Shown here: one piece after another, positions 15,827 through 26,129 of the stretch | How the letters are laid out: the number at the start of each line of letters is the position of its first letter | How positions within the stretch are numbered: the stretch's first letter is position 1 | Assembly: GCA_036266075.1 (NCBI GenBank) | Contig: DATANV010000006.1 | Span: forward strand, 62,001 to 126,000 | Length of the DNA stretch: 64,000 nt | Reading direction: 5' to 3' | From: VRUE01 sp036266075 | GTDB lineage: Bacteria > Actinomycetota > Thermoleophilia > Solirubrobacterales > 70-9 | Notes under the pieces: model-generated | Seen by the model: only the letters and a program-made list of their open reading frames with translations | Told to the model about the DNA's origin: nothing | Databases searched by the model: none | Made by a program: the position numbers and the translations under genes

Positions 15827-17602
15827 CTAGCCGCCGACGCGCTCTGCGTGGGCGATGCGCTGGACCAGCGCGGCGCGTTCGCGGCTGAGGGCGGCGCGGC
15901 GCTCGTAGTCGTCAGCTTCTCCGGCGGCGGCGATCTCGGACTCGAGGCGACGCTGCTCGAGCAACAGGTAGTTGAGCTCCATCGCCTCGGGCGAGGCAGG
16001 CTCGTCGTGGGCGAGGATCACCAGCTCGGCGATCAGACCGGACAGCTCGGCGTCCTCGCGGGGCAGGTCCGAGGCGGGGTCCTCAGGGTGGTCGCGCAGC
16101 CAGGCAGCAGCACGGGCGCCGCTCGGCGAGAGGTGTTCATCCGTCAGGCGCGCCAGGTACTCGCGACCCTCGCCCGGCAGGGCGATGCACATCGCCAGCA
16201 GCGCCCGCTCGCGTCGTTCGCGCGAGGTCAGCTCGCCCCCCTGGCGCACCCGCGGCGCCGCGGGGACGTCCCGGCGCGTCGCCTCGACGCCACCGCTGGT
16301 CGGCTGCGCGGCCGTCACCCTGCCCATCACCAGCGCCGGCTCGAGGTCAAGTCGCTCGGCAACCCGCCGCACCAGGTCGTCGCGGCTCGCCGTCTCCCCC
16401 ATCCCAGCCAGGATCGGCGCGACCTCGTCGAGCGCTCGGTCGCGCTCGGTCGGAGAGCCGACGTCGGTCCGCCCCAGCACCAGGTCGACCTGGAAAACCG
16501 GCAGCTCGACCGCCTCGCCGACGAGGGCGCGGAAACGCTCGGCGCCCCCCTTCGCGGCGATCATCTCCGCCGGATCCTCGCCGGCCGGCATCGCGGCCAC
16601 GCGCAGCCGCATCCGCCGCCCTGCCGCAACCCGCTGCGCCCGCAGCATCGCCTCCTGCCCGGCCGCGTCGGCGTCGAGGGCCAGCACCACCTCGTCGACC
16701 ATCCCCGACAGGGCAGCCACTTGCTCGACGGTGATCGCCGTGCCCATCACGCCAATCGCCTCACCGAGGCCAGCCTGGTGAAGCGCCAACACGTCGGTAT
16801 AGCCCTCGACGACCACCGCCCGCCCCGCCTTGGCGATCGCCTCCTTCGCCATGTCGATGCCGTAGAGCATGTGGCTCTTGTGGAAGAAGTCGGTCTCGGC
16901 CGTGTTGACGTACTTGGCCCCCTGGTCGGAGCGCATCGCTCGCCCGCCGAAGCCGACCGTGCGCCCCCGGCGGTCGCGGATCGGGAACATGATCCGCTCG
17001 CGGAAGCGGTCGTACTCGCCGCCGCTGCGCCCGCGCTGCGCAAGGCCGACGGCGCGCAGCTCGGCGACCGAGAAGCCGGCCCGCTGGCCGCGCACCAACA
17101 CCGTGTCCCAGGCGCTCGGGGCGTAGCCGACGCCGAAGGCACGCAGCGTCTCCTCCTCGAGCCCACGCCCGGCCAGGTACTCGCGCGCCTTGGCCGCCTC
17201 TGGCGAGTCCCAGAGGAACGCCGCGTAGAAGGCGGCCACGCGGTCGAGCAGATCGCCGAGCTTGCGCCGCTGCCGGCGCCGCTCCTCCGCGCGCGGATCC
17301 TCCCGCTCGCGCTGCAGCTCGACGCCGTAGCGCTCGGCCAGAAGCTCGACCGCCTCGGCGAAGCCCAGCCCCTCCTTCTCTTCGACGAATTTGATCGTGT
17401 CGCCCCCCACCCCGCAGCCGAAGCAGTGGTAGAGCTTTTCCTGGGCGTCGACCGAGAAGGACGGCGTGCGCTCCTCATGGAAGGGGCAGAGCCCAACCCA
17501 GCGCGCGCCCTGGCGGCGCAGGTCGGTGTGGGCGGAGATCACCTCGACGATGTCGGCCGCCTGCTTGACCCGCTCCAGGCTCTCCTCAGAGATCAGCGCC
17601 AC
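15827..17602 (-). CDS. dnaG: DNA primase
   Basis: 591 residues from the GTG at 17602. Domain order is standard: CHC2 zinc ribbon (Cys39, His42, Cys60, Cys63 in LCPFHEERTPSF…YHCFGCG), the RNA-polymerase/TOPRIM core with VVVEGYTDVLALHQ and LALDADAAGQEA, and a C-terminal helicase-binding region with Arg/Glu-rich helices. It synthesises RNA primers for lagging-strand replication and docks on DnaB. The start overlaps the end of dgt by 10 nt, so dgt-dnaG are co-transcribed, as in many actinobacteria. Confidence 0.95.
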   Translation of the reverse strand: MALISEESLERVKQAADIVEVISAHTDLRRQGARWVGLCPFHEERTPSFSVDAQEKLYHCFGCGVGGDTIKFVEEKEGLGFAEAVELLAERYGVELQREREDPRAEERRRQRRKLGDLLDRVAAFYAAFLWDSPEAAKAREYLAGRGLEEETLRAFGVGYAPSAWDTVLVRGQRAGFSVAELRAVGLAQRGRSGGEYDRFRERIMFPIRDRRGRTVGFGGRAMRSDQGAKYVNTAETDFFHKSHMLYGIDMAKEAIAKAGRAVVVEGYTDVLALHQAGLGEAIGVMGTAITVEQVAALSGMVDEVVLALDADAAGQEAMLRAQRVAAGRRMRLRVAAMPAGEDPAEMIAAKGGAERFRALVGEAVELPVFQVDLVLGRTDVGSPTERDRALDEVAPILAGMGETASRDDLVRRVAERLDLEPALVMGRVTAAQPTSGGVEATRRDVPAAPRVRQGGELTSRERRERALLAMCIALPGEGREYLARLTDEHLSPSGARAAAWLRDHPEDPASDLPREDAELSGLIAELVILAHDEPASPEAMELNYLLLEQRRLESEIAAAGEADDYERRAALSRERAALVQRIAHAERVGG

Positions 17603-18612
17603 CGGAAACCCGCCTCCTCGGGCACGGTCAGCTCGGCGAAGCGGGCGATGCAGTAGCGGTCGGTCATCCCGGCGACGTAGTCGGCGACCCGCTGACAATC
17701 GCTCGCCCCCGGCTCCCCCGCCGGCATCTCCTCCGGATGCTCCATGTAGTGGTCGAAGAGGCCACGGATCGCGCCTCGTACCCGCTGTTGCTCGCGGCGC
17801 GCCGCCTCGCCAAGGTAGACGCGCTCGAACATGAACTTGCGCAGCCGCAGCATCGCCCCGCCGACCGCCTCGCTCTGGACGATGTCGCCGGCCTCCGCCG
17901 AGCGCTCGACGATGTCGCGGACCAGCGTGTCGATCCGTGCCGAGCCGCTTGGCCCGAGCAGCTCGATCTCCTCCGCCGGCAGATCGTCGGGGCGCAGGAT
18001 CCCTGCGCGCAGCGCGTCGTCGATGTCGTGGTTGATGTAGGCGACGCGGTCGACCAGCTTGACGATCCGCCCCTCCAGCGTCGCCGGCCGGTCCGAGCCG
18101 GTGTGGTTGAGGATCCCGTCGCGCACCTGCTCGGTCAGGTTCAGGCCCCGGCCGTCGCGCTCCAGCACGTCGACGACCCGCAGCGAGTGGACGTTGTGGC
18201 GGAAGCCGCCACCGCAGTGCTCGCGCAGCGCGGCGTCGAGCGCCGCCTCGCCGGTGTGGCCGAAGGGCGGGTGTCCGAGGTCGTGGCCAAGTCCGATCGC
18301 CTCGGTCAGGTCCTCGTTCAGGCCCAACGCCCGCGCCACGGTGCGGGCGATCCCGCAAGCCTCCAGGGTGTGGGTCAGGCGCGTGCGGTAGTGGTCGCCT
18401 TCGGGCGCGATGAAGACCTGCGTCTTGTGCTTGAGGCGGCGGAAGGCCTTGGCGTGGACGATCCGGTCGCGGTCGCGCTGGAAGGGCGTGCGCAGCAGGC
18501 TGTCGGCCTCCTCGATGCGGCGCCGCGCCGGATAGGACGGGCTGCCGAGATCGGAAAGGAACGCGGCCTCCCAAGCGCGTACGCGGTCCTCCAGAGCGGC
18601 GATGGCCTCCAC
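17593..18612 (-). CDS. dgt: dGTP triphosphohydrolase-like HD protein
   Basis: 339 residues from the GTG at 18612 (VEAIAALEDRVRAWE…); an ATG at 18654 would overlap recO and adds an atypical Arg-rich tail. HD-domain metal ligands are visible in RTRLTHTLEA, GLGHDLGHPPFGHTGE and KLVDRVAYINHDIDD. The family hydrolyses dNTPs to nucleoside and triphosphate and affects dNTP pools; the exact nucleotide preference of this type-2 homologue cannot be read from sequence. It precedes dnaG with overlapping ends. Confidence 0.9.
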   Translation of the reverse strand: MEAIAALEDRVRAWEAAFLSDLGSPSYPARRRIEEADSLLRTPFQRDRDRIVHAKAFRRLKHKTQVFIAPEGDHYRTRLTHTLEACGIARTVARALGLNEDLTEAIGLGHDLGHPPFGHTGEAALDAALREHCGGGFRHNVHSLRVVDVLERDGRGLNLTEQVRDGILNHTGSDRPATLEGRIVKLVDRVAYINHDIDDALRAGILRPDDLPAEEIELLGPSGSARIDTLVRDIVERSAEAGDIVQSEAVGGAMLRLRKFMFERVYLGEAARREQQRVRGAIRGLFDHYMEHPEEMPAGEPGASDCQRVADYVAGMTDRYCIARFAELTVPEEAGFRWR

Positions 18613-18622
18613 GGCTCCGATC

Positions 18623-19348
18623 CTACGCGGCGGATCGAAGCTGCACGTGCGCATGATGCTCGAGCGTTTCGCCGATCGCCCGCTCGACCTGGCGCAGCGC
18701 CCCCTCCCCCGCCGCCGGTGCCGTGGCTAGCGGCTCGGCGACCGCCGTGACCATGAATCCGTGCGCCTCCTCGGAGAGCGGGAAGGAGCCCGCCTCACAG
18801 GCGGCGCAGACGACGCCTCCGGCGGCGCCGGAGAAGCCGACGAGGTGGTCGGCCTCGCCGCAGCGTGCGCAGGCGCCCAACTCCGGCGCGAAACCGGCGG
18901 CGAGCGCCAGCTTGAGGCGGAAAGAGAGCGCCGTCTCCAGCGCGGCGGCCGTCGGCGCCGCCGGGTCGTCGAGCAGCGCCAGGTAGCGGCAGAGCAGGTT
19001 GTAGGCGGGTGGGTTCGGCTCGGCCGAGTCGAGCAGTCGCAGGACGGCGTCGCAGCCGCGCGCGGCCGCCGTGAGCGCCGCGCCCGAGGAGCGCAGTCGC
19101 GGGTAACCGTCGACGGTCGCCACGCCGGTGACCGTGAGCAGCTCGCCGCGGCCTTCGTGCAAGAGCATGTCGAGTCTGAAGAACGGCTCCAGCCGGCCGC
19201 CGAAGCGCGAGCGCGGCTTGCGCGCACCCTTGGCGATCGCCCCGATCCGCCCCCGCTGCGCCGAGTAGAGGTGGAGGATGCGATCGGCCTCGCCGTAGCG
19301 GATGCTGCGCAGGACCACTGCCTCGGTCTTCAGCGTGGTGCCGGGCAC
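18623..19348 (-). CDS. recO: DNA repair protein RecO
   Basis: 241 residues from the GTG at 19348 (VPGTTLKTEAVVLRSIRYGEADRIL), which matches the usual RecO N-terminus (OB fold). The zinc motif is CARCGEADH … CAAC. RecO anneals SSB-coated DNA and loads RecA with RecR in gap repair. No ribosome-binding site precedes this GTG. Instead, an AGGAGG abuts an ATG (19376) opening a nine-codon frame whose TGA ends one base before the recO GTG, so recO translation may be coupled to that mini-frame. Confidence 0.9.
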   Translation of the reverse strand: MPGTTLKTEAVVLRSIRYGEADRILHLYSAQRGRIGAIAKGARKPRSRFGGRLEPFFRLDMLLHEGRGELLTVTGVATVDGYPRLRSSGAALTAAARGCDAVLRLLDSAEPNPPAYNLLCRYLALLDDPAAPTAAALETALSFRLKLALAAGFAPELGACARCGEADHLVGFSGAAGGVVCAACEAGSFPLSEEAHGFMVTAVAEPLATAPAAGEGALRQVERAIGETLEHHAHVQLRSAA

Positions 19349-19383
19349 TTCAGGGGTGCGAGATCGCGGAAACGGCCATCCTC

Positions 19384-20301
19384 CTAAGGTGACCGGCGCG
19401 CCGGACGGCGCCGGCGCGGTTTGCGTCGCAGCTTCACCTGGCAGTCCGGGCAGAAGTAGGTCGAGCGCCCGCCAACGACGATCCGCTCGACCGTGCCGCC
19501 GCAACGTGGGCAGGGCTCGCCCTCGCGCGTGTGGACCAGGAACTCGTCCTGCATCCGTCCCCGCTCGCCGCGCGCGTCGCGGTAGTCGTCGATCGAGGCG
19601 CCACCGCCGTCGATCCCCGCCTCCAGGGCGGCGACGACCCCGTCGCGCAACGCCTCTAGGTGCTCCGGCTTCATCGAGCCGGCCGGCGAGAGCGGGTGCA
19701 GCGCGGCGCGGAAGAGCGCCTCGTCGGCGTAGATGTTGCCGACGCCGGCGATCCACCGCTGGTCGAGCAGGAACGACTTCAGCGGCGCGGTACGCCCGGC
19801 GGCTACCTCGCCGAGCGCCGCGGGCGTGAAGTCTGGCGATAGCGGCTCGACCCCGAGCCGCGCGAAACGCGCCTCCAGGTCGGCATCCTCGATCAGGAAG
19901 GCCTCGCCGAAGCGGCGCGGATCGGTGAACCAGATCTCACGGCCGTCGGCGAGCTCAAAGCGAGCTCGCAGGTGACGTTCCTCGGTCGAGCGCTCGCCCT
20001 CGTAGAGACGCCGGCCCTCGGAGGGGTCGATCGCCGCGCCGCCCGGCTCGATCAAGACCAGATTGCCGGTCATCCGCAGGTGCATGACCAACGTCCGCTC
20101 GCCCTCGAGTCTGAGCAGCAGGTACTTGCCACGCCGACCCAGGCCCTCGATCATGCGGCCCGAGACGGCAGCGCTCAGCTCCGCCGGCAGCGTAGGCCGG
20201 CACCAGCGCGGATCGTAGATCTCGAGCCGCTCGAGCCGCAGCCCTTCCAGCTCCGGCTCAAGCTGACGGCAGACAGTCTCGACCTCGGGCAGCTCAGGCA
20301 C
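19384..20301 (-). CDS. mutM: Formamidopyrimidine-DNA glycosylase
   Basis: 305 residues from the GTG at 20301, with AAAGGGG 2 nt upstream. The catalytic N-terminal PE (MPELPEVETVCR) and Lys in GRRGKYLLL are present, as is the helix-two-turn-helix region with NIYADEAL and the C-terminal zinc finger CPRCGGTVERIVVGGR…CPDC. It excises oxidised purines such as 8-oxoguanine. A basic tail (RRKPRRRRPARRSP) extends past the zinc finger. Confidence 0.95.
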   Translation of the reverse strand: MPELPEVETVCRQLEPELEGLRLERLEIYDPRWCRPTLPAELSAAVSGRMIEGLGRRGKYLLLRLEGERTLVMHLRMTGNLVLIEPGGAAIDPSEGRRLYEGERSTEERHLRARFELADGREIWFTDPRRFGEAFLIEDADLEARFARLGVEPLSPDFTPAALGEVAAGRTAPLKSFLLDQRWIAGVGNIYADEALFRAALHPLSPAGSMKPEHLEALRDGVVAALEAGIDGGGASIDDYRDARGERGRMQDEFLVHTREGEPCPRCGGTVERIVVGGRSTYFCPDCQVKLRRKPRRRRPARRSP

Positions 20302-20317
20302 CGCCCCTTTCTACCGG

Positions 20318-20364
20318 TTGAGGTCGTAATACATTCCGGATAGCGGAAAGAAATACGACCTCAA
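20318..20364. promoter_or_regulatory. Nested inverted repeat between xerD and mutM
   Basis: Arms ttgaggtcgta (20318-20328) and tacgacctcaa (20354-20364) are a perfect 11-bp inverted repeat. Nested inside are ttccg and cggaa. It is AT-richer than its surroundings and 17 nt upstream of mutM. It could be an operator for mutM or a processing/termination hairpin after xerD; there is no T tract. Confidence 0.55.
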
Positions 20365-20387
20365 CGGGGTTGGGAGATGGGGCCGGG

Positions 20388-21335
20388 TCAACCTTCGACG
20401 GCACGGGGGTGCGTTTTGAAGTAGACGTCTTTCAGCTGCTGGCCGGAGAGGTGGGTGTACATCTGGGTCGTCGCGATGTCGGCGTGGCCGAGCATCTCCT
20501 GCACGGCGCGCAGGTCGCAGCCACCGGCCAGCAGGTGCGTAGCGAAGCTGTGGCGCAGCGTGTGCGGGCTCATCTGCCCCGCAAGGCCAGCCTCGCGCGC
20601 GTGGCGCTGGACGATCTTGTAAAGGCCCTGGCGGCTGAGCGGCCCGCCGCGGAAGTTGACGAACAGCTTCGGCTCGTGGCGCTCGCCGATCAGCTTGGGA
20701 CGACCACCGCGCAGGTAGGCGGAGATCGCCGCGATCGCCTGCTTCCCGAGCGGCACCAGTCGCTCCTTGGAGCCCTTGCCGCGCGCCCGCAGGAAGCCCT
20801 CTTCCATCTCGATGTCCGACAGCTCCAGGCCGATCGTCTCCGAGGCCCGCAGACCGCAGGCGTACATCACCTCCAGCAGCGCACGGTCGCGCAGCGTAGT
20901 CGGCTCGGCACCGCGCGGCGCGGCGAGCAGCTTCTGCACCTCGGAGTAGTTGAGGACCTGTGGCAGCTTCTTTGCCCGGCGGGGCGCGCTCAGCGCCGCG
21001 GTCGGATCGTCGCCGATCAGCTCGTCGCGACGCAGGTGCTTGTAGAAGGAGCGCAGGCAGGCGGTCTTGCGGTGCACGGTCGCCGCCGAGCAGGCCGGCC
21101 GGCCGTGACCGGTAGCGAGATCGGCGAGGAAATCGCCGATGTCGGCTGGGCGCGCCGCGAGCGCGTCGAGGTCATGGGCAGCGAGGAACTCGCCGTACTG
21201 GAGCAGGTCGCAACGGTAGGCGTTGAGCGTGTTGCGCGAGAGGCCTCGCTCCAGCTCGAGGTAGGAGAGGAAATCGAGGACCAGTCCCTCGAAGCGTGTC
21301 TCGGCCGCTGAGCGCGGGGCGACGGCGACTGCCAT
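20388..21335 (-). CDS. xerD: Tyrosine site-specific recombinase XerD
   Basis: 315 residues from ATG 21335 (an in-frame ATG at 21365 adds ten residues). The N-terminal SAM-like domain (FLSYLELERGLSRNTLNAYRCDL) is followed by the catalytic domain with Arg in GLRASE, Lys in GKGSKERLVPLG, HTLRHSFATHLL (His-x-x-Arg), LGHADIATTQMY (His and nucleophilic Tyr). Chromosome-dimer resolution at dif is the expected role. Its place next to the pyrG block matches Rv1701 synteny in mycobacteria, so this is a core recombinase and not a mobile-element integrase. Confidence 0.92.
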   Translation of the reverse strand: MAVAVAPRSAAETRFEGLVLDFLSYLELERGLSRNTLNAYRCDLLQYGEFLAAHDLDALAARPADIGDFLADLATGHGRPACSAATVHRKTACLRSFYKHLRRDELIGDDPTAALSAPRRAKKLPQVLNYSEVQKLLAAPRGAEPTTLRDRALLEVMYACGLRASETIGLELSDIEMEEGFLRARGKGSKERLVPLGKQAIAAISAYLRGGRPKLIGERHEPKLFVNFRGGPLSRQGLYKIVQRHAREAGLAGQMSPHTLRHSFATHLLAGGCDLRAVQEMLGHADIATTQMYTHLSGQQLKDVYFKTHPRAVEG

Positions 21336-21391
21336 GGCGGGATGGTTCTCGCCGGCTTTCCGCAACCCTTGAGGCGCAAGGGACCGTGCGC

Positions 21392-22444
21392 TCAGCCCAG
21401 CGCGGCGCCGAGGCAGGTGCCCGCCGCCAGGGCCGCGGCGAAGAAGAGTGGGTCATCCACCAGATCCCGGCCCATGGTGCGAGCCGGGAGACCGGCGTGT
21501 GTGTAGCCCGCCAGGTCCGCCGGGGCTTGGCGCAGCTTGTGACGCCAGCCGGCCGCTTCGGCGAGGTGGGCGATCGCCACCGGCTCGCCGCTAGGGACGG
21601 GCACCTCGACGCCGGCGAGGAGCACGCGCAACACGGTCAGGGTGTGATGGCTCACTCCCCGGTGGCGATCGCGGGCGTCGGCGGCCGAGAGGCGCGGCGA
21701 GAGGAAGGTGCGCATGCCAAGCGCGAGCGAGGCGTGGGCATTGTCGACCGCGGCCATACCGCCGTGGCCGAACCGCGTCTCGGAGCCGATGATGCCCGGC
21801 CCGGGACCGACGATCGCCGCATCCCATCCGAGGTTGCCGGCAGCGGCATCGAGCGCCCCAATGACCGAGAGCGCCTCGTGCTCGCCGCCGTAGGTGGGCG
21901 CGGCGGTGAGGTGGCCGGCGAGCAGGTCGCGCTCGCGCAGGGCAACGACGTCGCGTCCGAACGAGCCCGGTAGGGCGCCGCCCGCCGTCTGCACGTAACC
22001 GACCCGCGCCCCCGGTTTGGCCTGGGCGGTCGCCCAGGCCGCCGGCGCGAGGTGACCGTGCAGCGGCAGGATGAGCACCGGGATCGCCCGCCCGCTCCGC
22101 TCCGCTGCTCCTTTCCCGTCTTTGCCCGGCGGTAGGGACAGCGGAAGCTCGACGGGGTTGACCGGGTGTTGGAGAGACGTGTAGTTGAGCTTCATCACGT
22201 GCTCCTCCCCACGCCCCCCCCGCGGCCCCAGCCCCCGGGTCAGATTGACGTGGACGACGTCGAAGCCGCCCGAGCCGAGGCCGAGATCGAGCGCCGCCAC
22301 GTTGACGACGACCTCGTCGCCCTCGCGCATCTCGCCGAGCAAGCTCTCGTCGGCCCAGGCCGGCCGCCGCTCCCCGTCCAGCTCGATCGTCAACGGATCC
22401 TCGCCGACGACGACGCCGCGGCGCAGCTCCAACCGCCCGCTCAC
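21392..22444 (-). CDS. DUF3866 family protein
   Basis: 350 residues from a GTG that overlaps the preceding peptidase stop (GTGA). Recognised from its overall pattern: an N-terminal beta-barrel-like region (MSGRLELRRGVVVGEDP, AWADESLLGEMREGDEVVVN), VVHVNLTRGLG, MKLNYTSLQ and the Gly-rich GPGPGIIGSETRFGHGG and AGVEVPVPSGEP segments typical of DUF3866. The family is nearly confined to actinobacteria and has no established function; pairing with an M20 peptidase and pyrG is recurrent. Confidence 0.75.
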   Translation of the reverse strand: MSGRLELRRGVVVGEDPLTIELDGERRPAWADESLLGEMREGDEVVVNVAALDLGLGSGGFDVVHVNLTRGLGPRGGRGEEHVMKLNYTSLQHPVNPVELPLSLPPGKDGKGAAERSGRAIPVLILPLHGHLAPAAWATAQAKPGARVGYVQTAGGALPGSFGRDVVALRERDLLAGHLTAAPTYGGEHEALSVIGALDAAAGNLGWDAAIVGPGPGIIGSETRFGHGGMAAVDNAHASLALGMRTFLSPRLSAADARDRHRGVSHHTLTVLRVLLAGVEVPVPSGEPVAIAHLAEAAGWRHKLRQAPADLAGYTHAGLPARTMGRDLVDDPLFFAAALAAGTCLGAALG

Positions 22445-23550
22445 CCCGCCCCGTCGCCGGCCGCAGCGACGATCCCCTCGCAGACCTCGAGCATCGCGTC
22501 GAGGTTGCGCAACGGAACGCTCTCCTGCGGCGTGTGGTTGTCGCTCGTCCCGTTGGCCAGCAGCACGCAGTCGAAACCGCGAGCGATCAGCGCGTTGGCG
22601 TCGCTGCCGCCACCGGTCGCGGTGCGCACCGGCTCGAAGCCGGCGCGGCGCAGCCCGGCCTCGGCGAGCTCGAGCGAGCGGGAGCTGGCAGCGATCTCAT
22701 AGCCGCGGAACAGCTCCTCGACCCGCACGTCAACATCGCAGCCGTGCTCGCCAGCGCCCCAGGCGCAGGCCTCGGTCAGCTCCCCGGCGACGGCGGCGGC
22801 GCGATCCGCGTCGAGGCTGCGTGCCTCGGCGACGACCCGGCAGTGGCCGGGGACGACGTTGCCCGAGGTGCCGCCCTCGATCACGCCGACGTTGGCCGTC
22901 GTCTCGGAGTCGAGACGGCCCAGCTCCATCCGGGAGATCGCCGCGGCCGCGGCGGCGATCGCGTTGTTGCCGTCCTCCGGCCGGATGCCGGCGTGGGCCT
23001 CGACCCCCTCGAAGTCGGCGAGCAGCCGTTGCTGGGTCGGCGAGCTGACAATCACCTCGCCGATTGCGCTGGCGTGGTCGAGCACGAAACCGCAGTCGGA
23101 GCGCAGCGCCGCCGTGTCGAAGGCCTTGGCGCCGCGCAGCCCCTGCTCCTCGGCGACGGTCAAAAGCAACTCGATGCCGACCGGCGGCGGCTGCTGGGCG
23201 TGCCGCGCGACCAGCTCCATGAAGACCGCCACCGCCGCCTTGTTATCGGCACCGAGAATCGTCTCGCCGGCGCTGCGGAAGACGCCTTCGTCCTCGATCA
23301 CCTCGATCTGCCCTGCGTGCGGAACCGTGTCGAGATGGGCGCAGAACATCGCCCAGTTCTCGCTGCGGCCGGGCAGCCGCGCGAGCAGGTTGCCGGCGCC
23401 CGCCCCGGCCGGCCCGGCGGCGTCGTCCTCGCTCACCTCGAGGCCCAGGGCCCGCAGCTCGGCGGCGACCGTGTCGGCGACCTCGCGCTCCTCGCCCGTC
23501 GGGCTGCGGATCTCGCAGAGTCGCACGAACGTCTCATGGAGCCGATCCAC
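22441..23550 (-). CDS. M20 family metallopeptidase (PepT-like)
   Basis: 369 residues. Di-zinc ligands are visible: CAHLDTV (His/Asp), GADNKAAVAVF (bridging Asp and the basic residue), VAEEQGLRGAKAFD (catalytic Glu-Glu) and LDHASAIGEVIV, and a late His in NGTSDNHTPQES. The lid/dimerisation domain is present in the middle (EAHAGIRPEDGNNAI). The family cleaves N-terminal residues from tripeptides or hydrolyses acylated amino acids. It overlaps the DUF3866 start and lies 10 nt after pyrG, so it belongs to that operon. Confidence 0.88.
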   Translation of the reverse strand: MDRLHETFVRLCEIRSPTGEEREVADTVAAELRALGLEVSEDDAAGPAGAGAGNLLARLPGRSENWAMFCAHLDTVPHAGQIEVIEDEGVFRSAGETILGADNKAAVAVFMELVARHAQQPPPVGIELLLTVAEEQGLRGAKAFDTAALRSDCGFVLDHASAIGEVIVSSPTQQRLLADFEGVEAHAGIRPEDGNNAIAAAAAAISRMELGRLDSETTANVGVIEGGTSGNVVPGHCRVVAEARSLDADRAAAVAGELTEACAWGAGEHGCDVDVRVEELFRGYEIAASSRSLELAEAGLRRAGFEPVRTATGGGSDANALIARGFDCVLLANGTSDNHTPQESVPLRNLDAMLEVCEGIVAAAGDGAG

Positions 23551-23560
23551 GCGGGACAGG

Positions 23561-25228
<1,668 letters not shown>

Positions 25229-25295
25229 GCGAGACGGAGTCCCGCGAGCGTCACAGTCCGATTCTTCGCGAGCGGGAGTCGGTCGAGCCGTTTAC

Positions 25296-26129
25296 TCATC
25301 TGCCGAGCGAGTCTAACCAGCGCAGGGGCGGAAGCGATTCGATCGAGGCGGAGATCGAGCGCAGCTCGCCGAAGGCGGTCAGCGCTGCGACCAGCGCCAG
25401 CGCCACCAGCCGCCCGCTCCCCCCCAGCGTCGTCAGCAGCCAGACGCCGGCGATCGCGCCGATCAGGTTGGCGCCGGTGTCACCCAGCATCGCCCGCTCG
25501 CGCAGGGTGAAGGCGGCCCCGACCAGCACCGGCCCGGCGAAGACGCCGAGCAGCTCCAGCGGCGCGAACGTCCAGGCGCCCAGACAGAGGCCGGCACCGA
25601 GCAGCGCCAAGCCCTTCTCGGCCCGGCCGGGCCGCAGGTCGAGCAGGTTGAAGGCGTTGGTGGCGAGGATCAGCAACGCCACGTCAGCCAGGTAGCGCCA
25701 CGATTCGAGCCCGCGCCCGGAGACGACGTAGGCGGCAAGCGCCAGCGCGCCGATCGCCTTGATCGCCCCGGTCGAGAGGCGGCCCTCCGCAAGCGCCCGG
25801 CCGTGGCCGCGCCAGCCGCGCGGCGAGGCGGCCGCCTCGCCCTGCCCCAGGGAGTCGTCGAGAAAACCGAGGAAGGCGACGCCGATCACGTAGGGAAGCC
25901 AGCGCCGCAGTTCGGGCTCGAGCAGCTCCAGCCCAGCGCGATCGTCGAGGAAGGCGAGCGGGGCCAGCGCGACCAACCCCGCGGTGGCAAGCACGGCGCC
26001 GAGCGGGAAGGCGAGCGAGGTGCCGCGGAAGTTGCGGCGCACGAGGCCGGCGTCGAGCAGCCCGCGCACCCCCGCGGGGACGACCAGCAGCGCCACGGCG
26101 ATCCCGACCGGGAAGCCGACCCAGGTCAT
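25296..26129 (-). CDS. GT4-like (MraY/WecA family) membrane phosphoglycosyltransferase
   Basis: 277 residues with about eight hydrophobic helices. Family motifs are present but modified: FLDDSLG (the DD pair), NAFNLLDLRPGRAEKG (the N-x-x-N-x-x-D region) and MLGDTGANLIGA. It transfers a sugar phosphate from a UDP-sugar to polyprenyl phosphate in MraY/WecA relatives. Short for the family (usually 320 or more), so some terminal helices are missing. It overlaps steB (26126-26129, ATGA) and may connect envelope synthesis to the SteA/SteB division factors. Confidence 0.75.
   Translation of the reverse strand: MTWVGFPVGIAVALLVVPAGVRGLLDAGLVRRNFRGTSLAFPLGAVLATAGLVALAPLAFLDDRAGLELLEPELRRWLPYVIGVAFLGFLDDSLGQGEAAASPRGWRGHGRALAEGRLSTGAIKAIGALALAAYVVSGRGLESWRYLADVALLILATNAFNLLDLRPGRAEKGLALLGAGLCLGAWTFAPLELLGVFAGPVLVGAAFTLRERAMLGDTGANLIGAIAGVWLLTTLGGSGRLVALALVAALTAFGELRSISASIESLPPLRWLDSLGR

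Noticed and set aside
15848..17656. Long plus-strand open frame opposite dnaG (about 600 codons)
   Set aside because: It mirrors the dnaG gene, is Arg/His/Gln-rich with no domain, and arises from high GC in the third codon position.
20370..21311. Plus-strand frame opposite xerD
   Set aside because: No recognisable domain; xerD with all catalytic residues is on the other strand.
20388..21335. XerD considered as a mobile-element integrase
   Set aside because: It is in the conserved pyrG-recN block and has no att-like repeats around it.
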